The notes under the pieces were generated by a model. That model made no database searches. It was not told the origin of the DNA and saw nothing but the letters and a program-made list of their open reading frames with translations. This document shows, piece after piece, positions 7,608-13,022 of a stretch of 13,022 nt of DNA. A program made the translations under genes and the position numbers. This DNA is from Zymomonas sp. (GTDB taxonomy: Bacteria > Pseudomonadota > Alphaproteobacteria > Sphingomonadales > Sphingomonadaceae): the NCBI RefSeq assembly GCF_020216885.1, contig NZ_JAIWON010000087.1, positions 1 through 13,022 on the forward strand, read 5' to 3'. Position 1 is the stretch's first letter. Every line of letters starts with the position of its first letter.

Positions 7608-8531
7608 ATGAAAAACAAGAATTGGTTTGAAGACAGTCATCCTGCGCGGTTGCTGGTTACGCAATGGGAACAATATTTGCAATTCTCATTGCGGCGTTCG
7701 CCTCATAGTATTCGGGCGTATATGGCCACTGTCCATCGTTTTATTAGCTTTCTTGGAAATCATCGCGGTGATTTAATTGATAAAAATACGCTCCAAAAAA
7801 CTGATATTGCAGAAATCCGAGCTTTTCTAGCTTATCGTCGTCAATCCGGCCTAGCTAATAGTTCTGTCGCTCGCGAGATTTCAGCGATACGTGCTTTTTT
7901 GCGCTTTATAGGTCTAGATCCCATTCCGGCTATAAAAGGAGCAAGGGTAAAGAAAGGCATCCCAAGACCTTTATCACCTGAAGACGCTGTCGCTTTAGCA
8001 AAGGAAGTCAGCGAAGAGGCTTCAGAACAATGGATAGAGGCGCGTGATTTAGCCTTGCTGCTTCTCTTATATGGTTCTGGTCTTCGGATAAGCGAAGCGC
8101 TTAATTTGACCTGTGATATATTACCCCTACAGACGACTTTAAGGGTTGTAGGTAAGCGATCTAAAATACGCATTGTGCCTTTGCTAGAAAAAGTAAAAAG
8201 AGCAATGGAAACCTACATCCGGCTTTGCCCTTATGCTTTTTCTGGAAGTCAGCCTTTTTTTAGGGGTGCGAAAGGAGGCATTCTTTCAGCTGACGTCCTA
8301 CGGCGGACAGTCCGCAAGGCGCGTTACCACCTTGGTCTTGATATCAAGGCAACACCGCATGCGTTACGTCATAGCTTTGCATCTCATCTACTGGGGCGGG
8401 GGGCAGATCTCCGTAGCTTACAGGAGTTACTAGGCCATGCAAGCCTCTCTTCTACGCAAATATACACAGCAGTTGATGCCGCTCGTTTGCTAGATGTTTA
8501 TCGGGCGGCACACCCCCGCGCCGATAAATAG
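7608..8531 (+). CDS. xerC: Tyrosine recombinase XerC
   Basis: XerC resolves chromosome dimers at dif together with XerD and FtsK. The 307-residue protein has the usual length and two domains: an N-terminal SAM-like core-binding domain (about 15-105, containing SPHSIRAYMATVHRFISFL) and a C-terminal catalytic domain. The complete catalytic set is visible: R160 in GSGLRISEAL, K183 in VGKRSK, H251 and R254 in HALRHSFASHLL, H277 in ELLGHASL, and nucleophile Y286 in TQIYT. It starts 10 nt after the bioCD stop with only a weak ribosome site, so it probably depends on transcription from the bio promoter. Absence of phage or integron genes and of att-like repeats nearby argues for the housekeeping enzyme rather than an integrase. 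XerC versus XerD is judged from overall resemblance. Only 4 nt separate its stop from that of convergent gshB. Confidence 0.88.
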   Translation: MKNKNWFEDSHPARLLVTQWEQYLQFSLRRSPHSIRAYMATVHRFISFLGNHRGDLIDKNTLQKTDIAEIRAFLAYRRQSGLANSSVAREISAIRAFLRFIGLDPIPAIKGARVKKGIPRPLSPEDAVALAKEVSEEASEQWIEARDLALLLLLYGSGLRISEALNLTCDILPLQTTLRVVGKRSKIRIVPLLEKVKRAMETYIRLCPYAFSGSQPFFRGAKGGILSADVLRRTVRKARYHLGLDIKATPHALRHSFASHLLGRGADLRSLQELLGHASLSSTQIYTAVDAARLLDVYRAAHPRADK

Positions 8532-8535
8532 CATC

Positions 8536-9486
8536 TTATAGGCTTTTGATTTTATTTTCGATTTTATCCCATATCATACCGGCAACATCACTACCGTTAA
8601 AACGATCCATCGCAACAATGCCAGTCGGAGATGTGACATTTATTTCTGTCAGATATCCTGCAATAACATCAATTCCGACAAATAGGAGGCCTTGCTTTGC
8701 TAATTCTGGCCCTAAAATCTGACAAATTTCTTTTTCTTTCTCAGTAAGAGAAGCCGCCTCGGCTGTTCCTCCGACACCTAAATTAGATCTAATTTCACCC
8801 TGACGGGGGATTCGATTGATAGCGCCCGCCACTTCCCCGTCGACTAGAATAATTCGTTTATCGCCCTTACTAACATCTGGGATAAAAGCCTGTGCCATAT
8901 AAGGTTCTCTCCAGACTTCGCCAAATAATTCTGACAGGGCGCCAATATTTTTCCCGTCATGGCCGATATAAAATACAGCGGATCCAGCATTACCATAAAG
9001 GGGTTTAACTACGATTTCATGATGCTTCTTATGAAAAGTCCGTAATTGTTCGACATCGCGCGTAATCAATGTCGGTGGCATGAATTGAACGAAATCCAGA
9101 ACATATAATTTTTCAGGCGCATTTCTTACAGCCGCGGGATTATTAACTACTAAAGTTTTATTCGTTATGCGTTCAAGCAAATGGGTGGCTGTAATATAAG
9201 CAAGATCAAAAGGGGGATCCTGCCTCATTAAAACAACATCAATATCACTTTCTAAATCAATCTCTTCTTCAGGCTCCTCGGTATAATGAGAACCTTGAAC
9301 CGCATTCACTTGAATGGGATGCGCTTTTGCAACGACCCGACCTTCTTTATAGCTGAGATCTGAAGCCAGATAATGCCATAATTTATAACCACGTTTTTGA
9401 GCTGCTAGCATAAGAGCAAAGGAAGAATCACCCGCTATCTTAACAGATTCCAAAGGGTCCATCTGAACCGCAACTTTAAGATGCAC
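8536..9486 (-). CDS. gshB: Glutathione synthetase
   Basis: GshB joins gamma-glutamylcysteine and glycine with ATP to make glutathione in the cytoplasm. The 316-residue ATP-grasp protein aligns with E. coli GshB throughout: VQMDPLESVKIAGDSSFAL, VLMRQDPPFDLAYITAT, VVNNPAAVRNAPEKLY, ATP-grasp VVKPLYGNAGSAVF (P-loop equivalent of KPLDGMGG), AQAFIPDVSKGDKRIILVDGE, IRSNLGVGG, and metal-binding EINVTSPTGI. The start is GTG at 9486. A strong GGGAG (9496-9500) lies 9 nt before it, and the protein begins just where the family begins. gshA is not in the window. A candidate promoter lies at 9567-9594. Confidence 0.96.
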   Translation of the reverse strand: MHLKVAVQMDPLESVKIAGDSSFALMLAAQKRGYKLWHYLASDLSYKEGRVVAKAHPIQVNAVQGSHYTEEPEEEIDLESDIDVVLMRQDPPFDLAYITATHLLERITNKTLVVNNPAAVRNAPEKLYVLDFVQFMPPTLITRDVEQLRTFHKKHHEIVVKPLYGNAGSAVFYIGHDGKNIGALSELFGEVWREPYMAQAFIPDVSKGDKRIILVDGEVAGAINRIPRQGEIRSNLGVGGTAEAASLTEKEKEICQILGPELAKQGLLFVGIDVIAGYLTEINVTSPTGIVAMDRFNGSDVAGMIWDKIENKIKSL

Positions 9487-9566
9487 CGTATATATCTCCC
9501 AAAATTCAAAATCTCTTATAGAGAATTGCCTTTCAGGCTCTTTTATTTCAAGCCATTAAATCGAAG

Positions 9567-9594
9567 ATTATAGCTTCAGTATCGAAACCATAAG
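9567..9594 (-). promoter_or_regulatory. Candidate gshB promoter
   Basis: On the minus strand a perfect TATAAT (9567-9572) lies 80 nt before the gshB GTG. Sixteen bases upstream is CTTATG, a poor -35. The very AT-rich DNA further upstream could act as an UP element. In such AT-rich sequence a TATAAT can occur by chance. Confidence 0.3.
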
Positions 9595-9599
9595 AATTA

Positions 9600-9720
9600 T
9601 TTTTTAATTTTAATGAATTTTTTGGAGAAATTTACAAAATTTTTTGCAAAAAATAGCATGATATTTTATTTTGAATGGCAAAAATAAAATAATTCGAATT
9701 AGTTATTTTATTAAAAAATA
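9600..9720. repeat. Very AT-rich segment with several short palindromes
   Basis: This part of the 330-nt gap between gshB and ychF is mostly A and T and contains no plausible gene. It holds a perfect 16-nt palindrome ATTTTTTGCAAAAAAT (9639-9654), an 11-bp inverted repeat TATTTTATTTT / AAAATAAAATA (9662-9672 and 9681-9691, 8-nt loop), and a 10-nt palindrome AATTCGAATT (9691-9700). A-tracts may bend the DNA. No DnaA boxes or CtrA sites (TTAA-N7-TTAA) were found. Confidence 0.5.
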
Positions 9721-9728
9721 TATTCATT

Positions 9729-9762
9729 CCCAAGGAAATCAGTTTTTCTTGATTTCCTTGGG
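9729..9762 (-). terminator. Strong hairpin downstream of ychF
   Basis: A perfect 13-bp inverted repeat (CCCAAGGAAATCA / TGATTTCCTTGGG) with an 8-nt loop lies 54 nt after the ychF stop. On the minus strand the U-rich stretch begins only about 9 nt after the stem, so it is not a textbook intrinsic terminator, but its strength and position fit the end of the ychF transcript. Confidence 0.65.
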
Positions 9763-9816
9763 TGTTTCCTAACCGGATTAAATACTCTTTAACTAGAAAT
9801 AGTGGTGTAAAAGATT

Positions 9817-10917
9817 TTAGACATTGAAGCGGAACAGCATGATATCACCATCAGTAACAACATACTCTTTGCCTTCTTGACGCAGCTTCCCTGCTTCACG
9901 AGCTCCAGCATCACCACCACATGCAATATAGTCATCAAAGCCGATAGTTTCTGCTCGAATAAAACCGCGCTCGAAATCTGTGTGAATAACGCCAGCGGCT
10001 TGTGGTGCTTTTGCGCCCTTTGTTATAGTCCATGCACGAGCTTCTTTTGGACCAACCGTAAAAAACGTAATAAGATCAAGCAGGTCATAGCCAGCACGAA
10101 TAATTCTACCTAGTCCGGTTTCCTTTAATCCTAGGTCAGACAAGAAAACAGAGCGGTCTTCAGGTTCCATTGTCGCTATTTCAGATTCAATTGCAGCCGA
10201 AACAATGACAGCTCTTGATCCTTCAGCTTTTGCGCGTTCAAAGATTTTTGCAGAAAATTCATTGCCTTCAGCTGCAGCAGCTTCATCAACATTACATACA
10301 TACAAGATCGGTTTTGCTGTAATAAGCTGTGCTTGAGCAAAATGACGCTCTTCATCTACATCTTTAGGTTGTGTCAGACGCGCCGGCTTCCCATCACGTA
10401 ATAAATCAAGAGCTTGCCCCAAAACACTGGCAGCGACTTTCGCCTCTTTATCTCCGCCTTGAGCTTTTTTTTGGAGGTTGGGAACTCTTTTCTCAAGACT
10501 CTCAAGATCCGCTAACAGTAATTCTGTTTCAATTATCTCTGCATCTGCGACTGGATCAACTTTGCCTTCGACATGAGTAATATCATCGTCTTCGAAACAA
10601 CGTAACACATGAACGATAGCATCAACTTCACGGATATGCCCTAAAAACTGATTTCCTAAGCCTTCACCCTTTGATGCGCCTCGAACAAGACCTGCAATAT
10701 CAACAAAGCCTAACTGCGTTTCAACAACGCGTTGAGAATTAGCAATCTCTGCAATTTGGTTCAAGCGAGGGTCGGGTACAGCAACCTGGCCGACATTAGG
10801 CTCAATGGTGCAAAACGGATAGTTGGCCGCCTGAGCTGCCGCGGTTTCTGTCAGCGCATTGAAAAGGGTTGATTTCCCGACATTTGGCAAACCCACAATA
10901 CCGCAACGAAAACCCAT
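9817..10917 (-). CDS. ychF: Redox-regulated ATPase YchF (OLA1 family)
   Basis: YchF is an Obg-related P-loop NTPase that binds ribosomes and prefers ATP; it is linked to translation and oxidative stress. The 366-residue protein has the family length. Visible: G1 GLPNVGKST (9-17), YPFCTIEPNVG (switch region), G3 DIAGLVRGASKGEGLGNQFLG with the OLA1-typical hydrophobic residue after DIAG, a coiled-coil-rich middle (about 125-200), NVDE in place of the GTPase NKxD motif, consistent with ATP preference, and a C-terminal TGS domain (about 280-366) with FFTVGPKEARAW and ending DIMLFRFNV. AAGGA lies about 8 nt before the ATG. It follows pth by 48 nt on the same strand without an obvious terminator, so the two are probably co-transcribed. 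Confidence 0.96.
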   Translation of the reverse strand: MGFRCGIVGLPNVGKSTLFNALTETAAAQAANYPFCTIEPNVGQVAVPDPRLNQIAEIANSQRVVETQLGFVDIAGLVRGASKGEGLGNQFLGHIREVDAIVHVLRCFEDDDITHVEGKVDPVADAEIIETELLLADLESLEKRVPNLQKKAQGGDKEAKVAASVLGQALDLLRDGKPARLTQPKDVDEERHFAQAQLITAKPILYVCNVDEAAAAEGNEFSAKIFERAKAEGSRAVIVSAAIESEIATMEPEDRSVFLSDLGLKETGLGRIIRAGYDLLDLITFFTVGPKEARAWTITKGAKAPQAAGVIHTDFERGFIRAETIGFDDYIACGGDAGAREAGKLRQEGKEYVVTDGDIMLFRFNV

Positions 10918-10965
10918 ATCTTTATCCTTCTATTTTAATTCCGTTTAATGGATACAAACCATAGC

Positions 10966-11535
10966 TTAGGACTGACGACGTAAAGCAATTTCACTCATAA
11001 AACGGGCATCGTCATCATTTGCTAGCCACGGAATCGCTTGATTTATAGCATTTAACATGTCGGCAAGACTGTCTGTTTCACTTTTAGCAAAATTGCCAAG
11101 AACATAATCATGAACGCGAGATTTCTCTCCTGGATGTCCGATACCCAATCTTACCCGCCGAAAACTTTGTCCTATGTGAGCAATCGTAGACCGAAGTCCA
11201 TTATGCCCAGCTGCCCCGCCGCTTTTTTTTACCTTAACCCGCATAGGAGCGATATCTAATTCATCATGAAAAACTGTTACATCTTCGGGCGTTAATTTAT
11301 AAAAACGCATGGCTTCACCAATCGCGCGTCCGCTTTCATTCATAAAAGTGGCTGGTTTCAAAAGCAGGATACGTTCTTGATCAATTTGGCCAAGGGAGAC
11401 TTGGCCTTGAAAAGCTTTTTTCCATGGCGCGAAGGATCTTTCGCTGGCTAGCATATCAACTGCCATAAAGCCTACATTATGCCGATTAAGTGCGTAAGAT
11501 GACCCAGGATTACCAAGGCCTGCCCAAATCTGCAT
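10966..11535 (-). CDS. pth: Peptidyl-tRNA hydrolase
   Basis: Pth releases peptides from peptidyl-tRNAs that drop off ribosomes and so recycles tRNA. The 189 residues match the bacterial family. Visible: GLGNPG with N9, the catalytic histidine H19 in NRHNVG, LLLKPATFMNESG (N66), FHDELD with D91, KKSGGAAGHNGLRS with N112, and RVRLGIGHP followed by VHDYVLGNF. These correspond to E. coli N10, H20, N68, D93 and N114. AGG lies about 9 nt before the ATG. It follows rplY by 74 nt and the intrinsic terminator between them, so it needs either readthrough or its own promoter in a short AT-rich spacer, where I could not identify one with confidence. Confidence 0.96.
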   Translation of the reverse strand: MQIWAGLGNPGSSYALNRHNVGFMAVDMLASERSFAPWKKAFQGQVSLGQIDQERILLLKPATFMNESGRAIGEAMRFYKLTPEDVTVFHDELDIAPMRVKVKKSGGAAGHNGLRSTIAHIGQSFRRVRLGIGHPGEKSRVHDYVLGNFAKSETDSLADMLNAINQAIPWLANDDDARFMSEIALRRQS

Positions 11536-11575
11536 TCTGTTCTACCTAGAAAATAATATAAAAATATGAAGAAAA

Positions 11576-11601
11576 ATCCGCCTGCCGTATGACAGGCGGA
11601 T
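11576..11601 (-). terminator. Intrinsic terminator after rplY
   Basis: On the minus strand a GC-rich 9-bp stem (ATCCGCCTG / CAGGCGGAT) with an 8-nt loop runs directly into TTTTC and a further AT-rich stretch, starting 9 nt after the rplY stop. It is textbook in shape and would reduce expression of pth and ychF relative to rplY. Confidence 0.8.
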
Positions 11602-11609
11602 CATTATCC

Positions 11610-12272
11610 TTATTCAGATTTTTCAGCTTCTTTCTTTTCAGCAGAAGCTGCGGAAGCTGCAGCAGCAAGAGCTGCATCGGCTTCGTCATCAGCATTGCTT
11701 TTCATGCCTGACGGTGCAATCACCGTCGCTGCCGTTGATTCATGTTCATCATGAGCCAATTCGGCACCTTCTGGCAGCTTAATCTGATTCAGATGAATAG
11801 AATCGCCTACTTCAAGGCCAGCGACAGAAACAACAATTTCTTCAGGGATAGCTGTCGCTTTAACTTTAAGCTTCAGTTCATGATGAATAATGTTGAGAAC
11901 CCCACCAAGCTTGATGCCCGGTGATTTTTCTTCATCAACATAAGAAACTGGAATAGCAACTTCGACCAGACTATTTGCACTAACACGCAGAAAATCTACA
12001 TGCAGTACTCGATCCGTTACAGGATGGAACTGAACATCTTTCGGGATGGTCGGTAATTTTTGACCATCAACATCAATGGTAACAACAGAGTTCATGAAAT
12101 GGCCAGTGTTTAACATTTTAAACAAGGCAATATGATCTACCGTGATACCCATTGCAGGGGTTTTATCACCATAAATAACAGCAGGAACGAGGCCTTCGCG
12201 ACGGATAGCGCGGGAGGCTCCCTTACCAGCCCGGTCGCGCTTTTTAGCCAACAGATTGAGCGTGTCGCTCAT
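11610..12272 (-). CDS. rplY: Large ribosomal subunit protein bL25 (Ctc-type, long form)
   Basis: bL25 binds 5S rRNA in the 50S subunit. The 220-residue protein has the N-terminal 5S-binding domain (about 1-90: KRDRAGKGASRAIRREGLVPAVIYG, KDVQFHPVTDRVLHVDFLRV), the C-terminal TL5/Ctc beta domain (about 95-185: VEVAIPVSYV, GIKLGGVLNIIHHELKLKV, GDSIHLNQIKLPEG), and an acidic Ala/Glu/Lys-rich tail (about 190-220), probably disordered. ATG 12272 is chosen because GGAG (12279-12282) lies 6 nt before it; the in-frame TTG four codons upstream overlaps that very Shine-Dalgarno sequence. The gene is preceded by an unusual leader with a short ORF and a terminator, and ends at an intrinsic terminator. YceD, rplY, pth and ychF share direction and a translation theme. 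Confidence 0.95.
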   Translation of the reverse strand: MSDTLNLLAKKRDRAGKGASRAIRREGLVPAVIYGDKTPAMGITVDHIALFKMLNTGHFMNSVVTIDVDGQKLPTIPKDVQFHPVTDRVLHVDFLRVSANSLVEVAIPVSYVDEEKSPGIKLGGVLNIIHHELKLKVKATAIPEEIVVSVAGLEVGDSIHLNQIKLPEGAELAHDEHESTAATVIAPSGMKSNADDEADAALAAAASAASAEKKEAEKSE

Positions 12273-12293
12273 GTTAGTCTCCAAAATTTTAAA

Positions 12294-12344
12294 TTAGAAA
12301 AAGCGGGTCGCCTCCAGGGATGATCGACCCGCAGAAAGGCTCAT
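12294..12344 (-). CDS. Possible 16-residue leader peptide upstream of rplY
   Basis: ATG at 12344 opens MSLSAGRSSLEATRFF and stops at TAA (12294-12296), 21 nt before the rplY ATG. A perfect AGGAGG (12354-12359) precedes it by 9 nt, better than the ribosome site of most genes in the window. The coding region spans the whole terminator hairpin, so translating ribosomes would melt it. It is rich in serine (four of sixteen) but has no run of a single amino acid like classical attenuator peptides. The Shine-Dalgarno sequence itself is buried in hairpin 1. The arrangement is seen in the sequence; translation is inference. Confidence 0.35.
   Translation of the reverse strand: MSLSAGRSSLEATRFF
12303..12332 (-). 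terminator. Intrinsic terminator or attenuator just upstream of rplY
   Basis: On the minus strand GCGGGTCG and CGACCCGC form a perfect GC-rich 8-bp stem around a 14-nt loop, followed at once by TTTTTC and more T-rich sequence. It ends only about 30 nt before the rplY start codon and 107 nt after the yceD stop. It could end the yceD transcript, or attenuate rplY if the promoter lies upstream of it. I see no good promoter in the 30 nt after it. Confidence 0.65.
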
Positions 12345-12361
12345 AGAGGAGGACCTCCTCT
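12345..12361 (-). repeat. Hairpin that buries a Shine-Dalgarno sequence
   Basis: AGAGGAGG-T-CCTCCTCT on the minus strand is a perfect 8-bp inverted repeat around one base, allowing about seven pairs with a 3-nt loop. Flanking GCTC and GAGC can extend the stem. One arm carries AGGAGG and the other the matching anti-Shine-Dalgarno, directly before the short ORF's ATG. Confidence 0.55.
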
Positions 12362-12438
12362 CGAGCAAGCCGCTATACAAAGAAAACCACTTCTTTCGGG
12401 CGCTATTATTCAAATTCTTCAGGAAAACGGATAAATTT

Positions 12439-12978
12439 TTATTTGTTTGCTGTTTTTGCGTTCAGCTTTTCTAATATTGAGAATGGCGAGGCCTTCTCTT
12501 CTGGCAAGACGCCAGCTTTTGTTAATATCTGATCGGCATCAGGATGGCGGGGAAACGAGGGAAGAACGAGGAGTAATGTTTCGGCGACAGCTTCGCCCAA
12601 GTCGATCCGACTGTTGCTATAGAAAACAGTATCACAATCATCGGGTGATAGTTCTATTTCTTCTTCGAAGTCTTTTTCAGATTCTTCTGGTTGAAATCTT
12701 AAAGCAAAGTCCTCATCAACCATTATCGGTAAGGGGAAACCTGTCGCAGAGCAATTTTGGATGACAGAAGCTTTTATTCTACCATGCGCAACAACTGTTG
12801 TCCCCTCACGATAGAAGTCAATATTCGCTTGGAGTGAATCTATCACTTTCAACGAAAAGCGTTTAGCTAAAGCCGATTTTTCTATATCATTCGCCCATAA
12901 GCTGACATGCTGTGCTTGCTCGCTAATTTGATTTAGGTTAAAAATACGCGAAAATTCAGGGGATACGGATGTATCCAT
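12439..12978 (-). CDS. YceD/DUF177 family protein (23S rRNA accumulation protein)
   Basis: A 179-residue protein of the YceD (DUF177) family, whose E. coli member is needed for normal 23S rRNA accumulation; the mechanism is unclear. Family marks: an N-terminal FSRIFNLNQI segment, the central strand region IKASVIQNCSATGFPLPIMVDEDFALRF (about 68-95; only one cysteine remains of the CxxC seen in some members), an acidic stretch (about 97-115) and the signature RIDLGEAVAETLLLVLPSFPRHPDA (about 123-147). In many bacteria this gene precedes rpmF; here the next gene is rplY, so the ribosomal association holds with a different partner. ATG 12978 is the first standard start after an in-frame TAA at 13018-13020. 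No Shine-Dalgarno is visible: a 15-T run lies 4 nt upstream. Confidence 0.85.
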   Translation of the reverse strand: MDTSVSPEFSRIFNLNQISEQAQHVSLWANDIEKSALAKRFSLKVIDSLQANIDFYREGTTVVAHGRIKASVIQNCSATGFPLPIMVDEDFALRFQPEESEKDFEEEIELSPDDCDTVFYSNSRIDLGEAVAETLLLVLPSFPRHPDADQILTKAGVLPEEKASPFSILEKLNAKTANK

Positions 12979-12982
12979 CGGG

Positions 12983-12997
12983 AAAAAAAAAAAAAAA
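12983..12997. repeat. 15-base A/T homopolymer before the yceD start
   Basis: Fifteen consecutive A on plus (T on the coding strand) lie 4 nt before the ATG at 12978, where the ribosome binding site should be. As mRNA it is a poly-U stretch that could bind ribosomal protein S1. Tracts this long slip during replication and are also prone to sequencing error. Confidence 0.9.
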
Positions 12998-13022
12998 GGA
13001 ATGAAATATCTGTTCGATTAGG

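Larger units (their letters stand above)
12273..12374 (-). promoter_or_regulatory. Candidate regulatory leader of rplY
   Basis: The 166-nt gap before rplY contains, in minus-strand order: a weak -10-like TATAGC near 12371-12376; hairpin 1 (12345-12361) inside an outer GCTC/GAGC extension; AGGAGG for a 16-codon ORF; an intrinsic-terminator-like hairpin (12303-12332) with a U-tract; and the rplY ribosome site. GGAGG in the terminator loop (12311-12315) is complementary to the CCTCC arm of hairpin 1, so two mutually exclusive folds or a loop-arm pseudoknot are possible. The alternative is that the second hairpin simply ends the upstream yceD transcript. Confidence 0.4.

Noticed and set aside
7608..8531. 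Phage or integron integrase
   Set aside because: Length, domain layout and a fully housekeeping neighbourhood fit XerC; no att-like repeats, cargo genes or adjacent tRNA were seen.
9516..9525. TTATAGAGAA upstream of gshB as a second BioR box
   Set aside because: It also has one mismatch to the consensus but gshB has no link to biotin and the DNA is AT-rich. It shows that one-mismatch hits can arise by chance, which lowers confidence in the bioA-bioF box.
9487..9816. Replication origin in the AT-rich gap
   Set aside because: No DnaA boxes or CtrA sites, and no origin-linked genes such as dnaA or hemE next to it.
12379..12396. AAAGAA / TTCTTT hairpin upstream of the rplY leader as yceD terminator
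   Set aside because: The stem is six weak A-T-rich pairs and no U-tract follows on the minus strand; the stronger hairpin at 12303-12332 fits better.
12998..13019. Start of a plus-strand gene at the right edge (GGA followed by ATG)
   Set aside because: The frame stops after five codons (MKYLFD then TAG).

Overview
The window carries ordinary chromosomal housekeeping and biotin genes of an alphaproteobacterium. Low G+C, a BA14K-like secreted Gly-rich protein, alphaproteobacterial-type PriA and GshB, and the YceD / L25 / Pth / YchF series together suggest a low-GC sphingomonad; Zymomonas is the best guess. This rests on remembered protein resemblance, not on a database search. No phage, insertion sequence, CRISPR array, tRNA or rRNA gene is visible.

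Layout. Positions 1-1663 (minus) hold the first 554 codons of priA, cut by the window edge. At 1790-2206 (minus) is a small exported Gly/His/Tyr-rich protein, divergent from an exported thioredoxin-fold protein with a WCPDC site (2483-2992, plus). Positions 2989-7597 are a biotin divergon: bioA on minus, and bioF, a BioH-like esterase and a fused bioC-bioD on plus, joined by ATGA overlaps. xerC follows 10 nt later (7608-8531). Tail to tail with it is gshB (8536-9486, minus), then a very AT-rich gap of 330 nt. The rest is on minus: ychF (9817-10917), pth (10966-11535), rplY (11610-12272) and a YceD/DUF177 gene (12439-12978).

How the genes work together. BioC methylates malonyl-ACP to start pimelate synthesis. 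The BioH-like esterase would remove the methyl group from pimeloyl-ACP methyl ester. BioF, BioA and BioD then make KAPA, DAPA and dethiobiotin. Every step from malonyl-ACP to dethiobiotin that is special to biotin is encoded here; only bioB, the last step, is absent from the window. The 66-bp gap between bioA and bioF contains a near-match to the alphaproteobacterial BioR box. L25, Pth, YchF and YceD all serve the ribosome or translation, and rplY-pth-ychF is a recurrent bacterial order.

The least expected signal is in front of rplY. A strong hairpin contains a perfect Shine-Dalgarno sequence for a 16-codon ORF; that ORF runs through an intrinsic terminator and ends just before the rplY ribosome binding site. 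This looks like a possible attenuator or translational switch and is the best candidate here for something undescribed. Other points of interest are the BioC-BioD fusion, the short BioH, and a 15-base homopolymer 4 nt from the yceD start codon.
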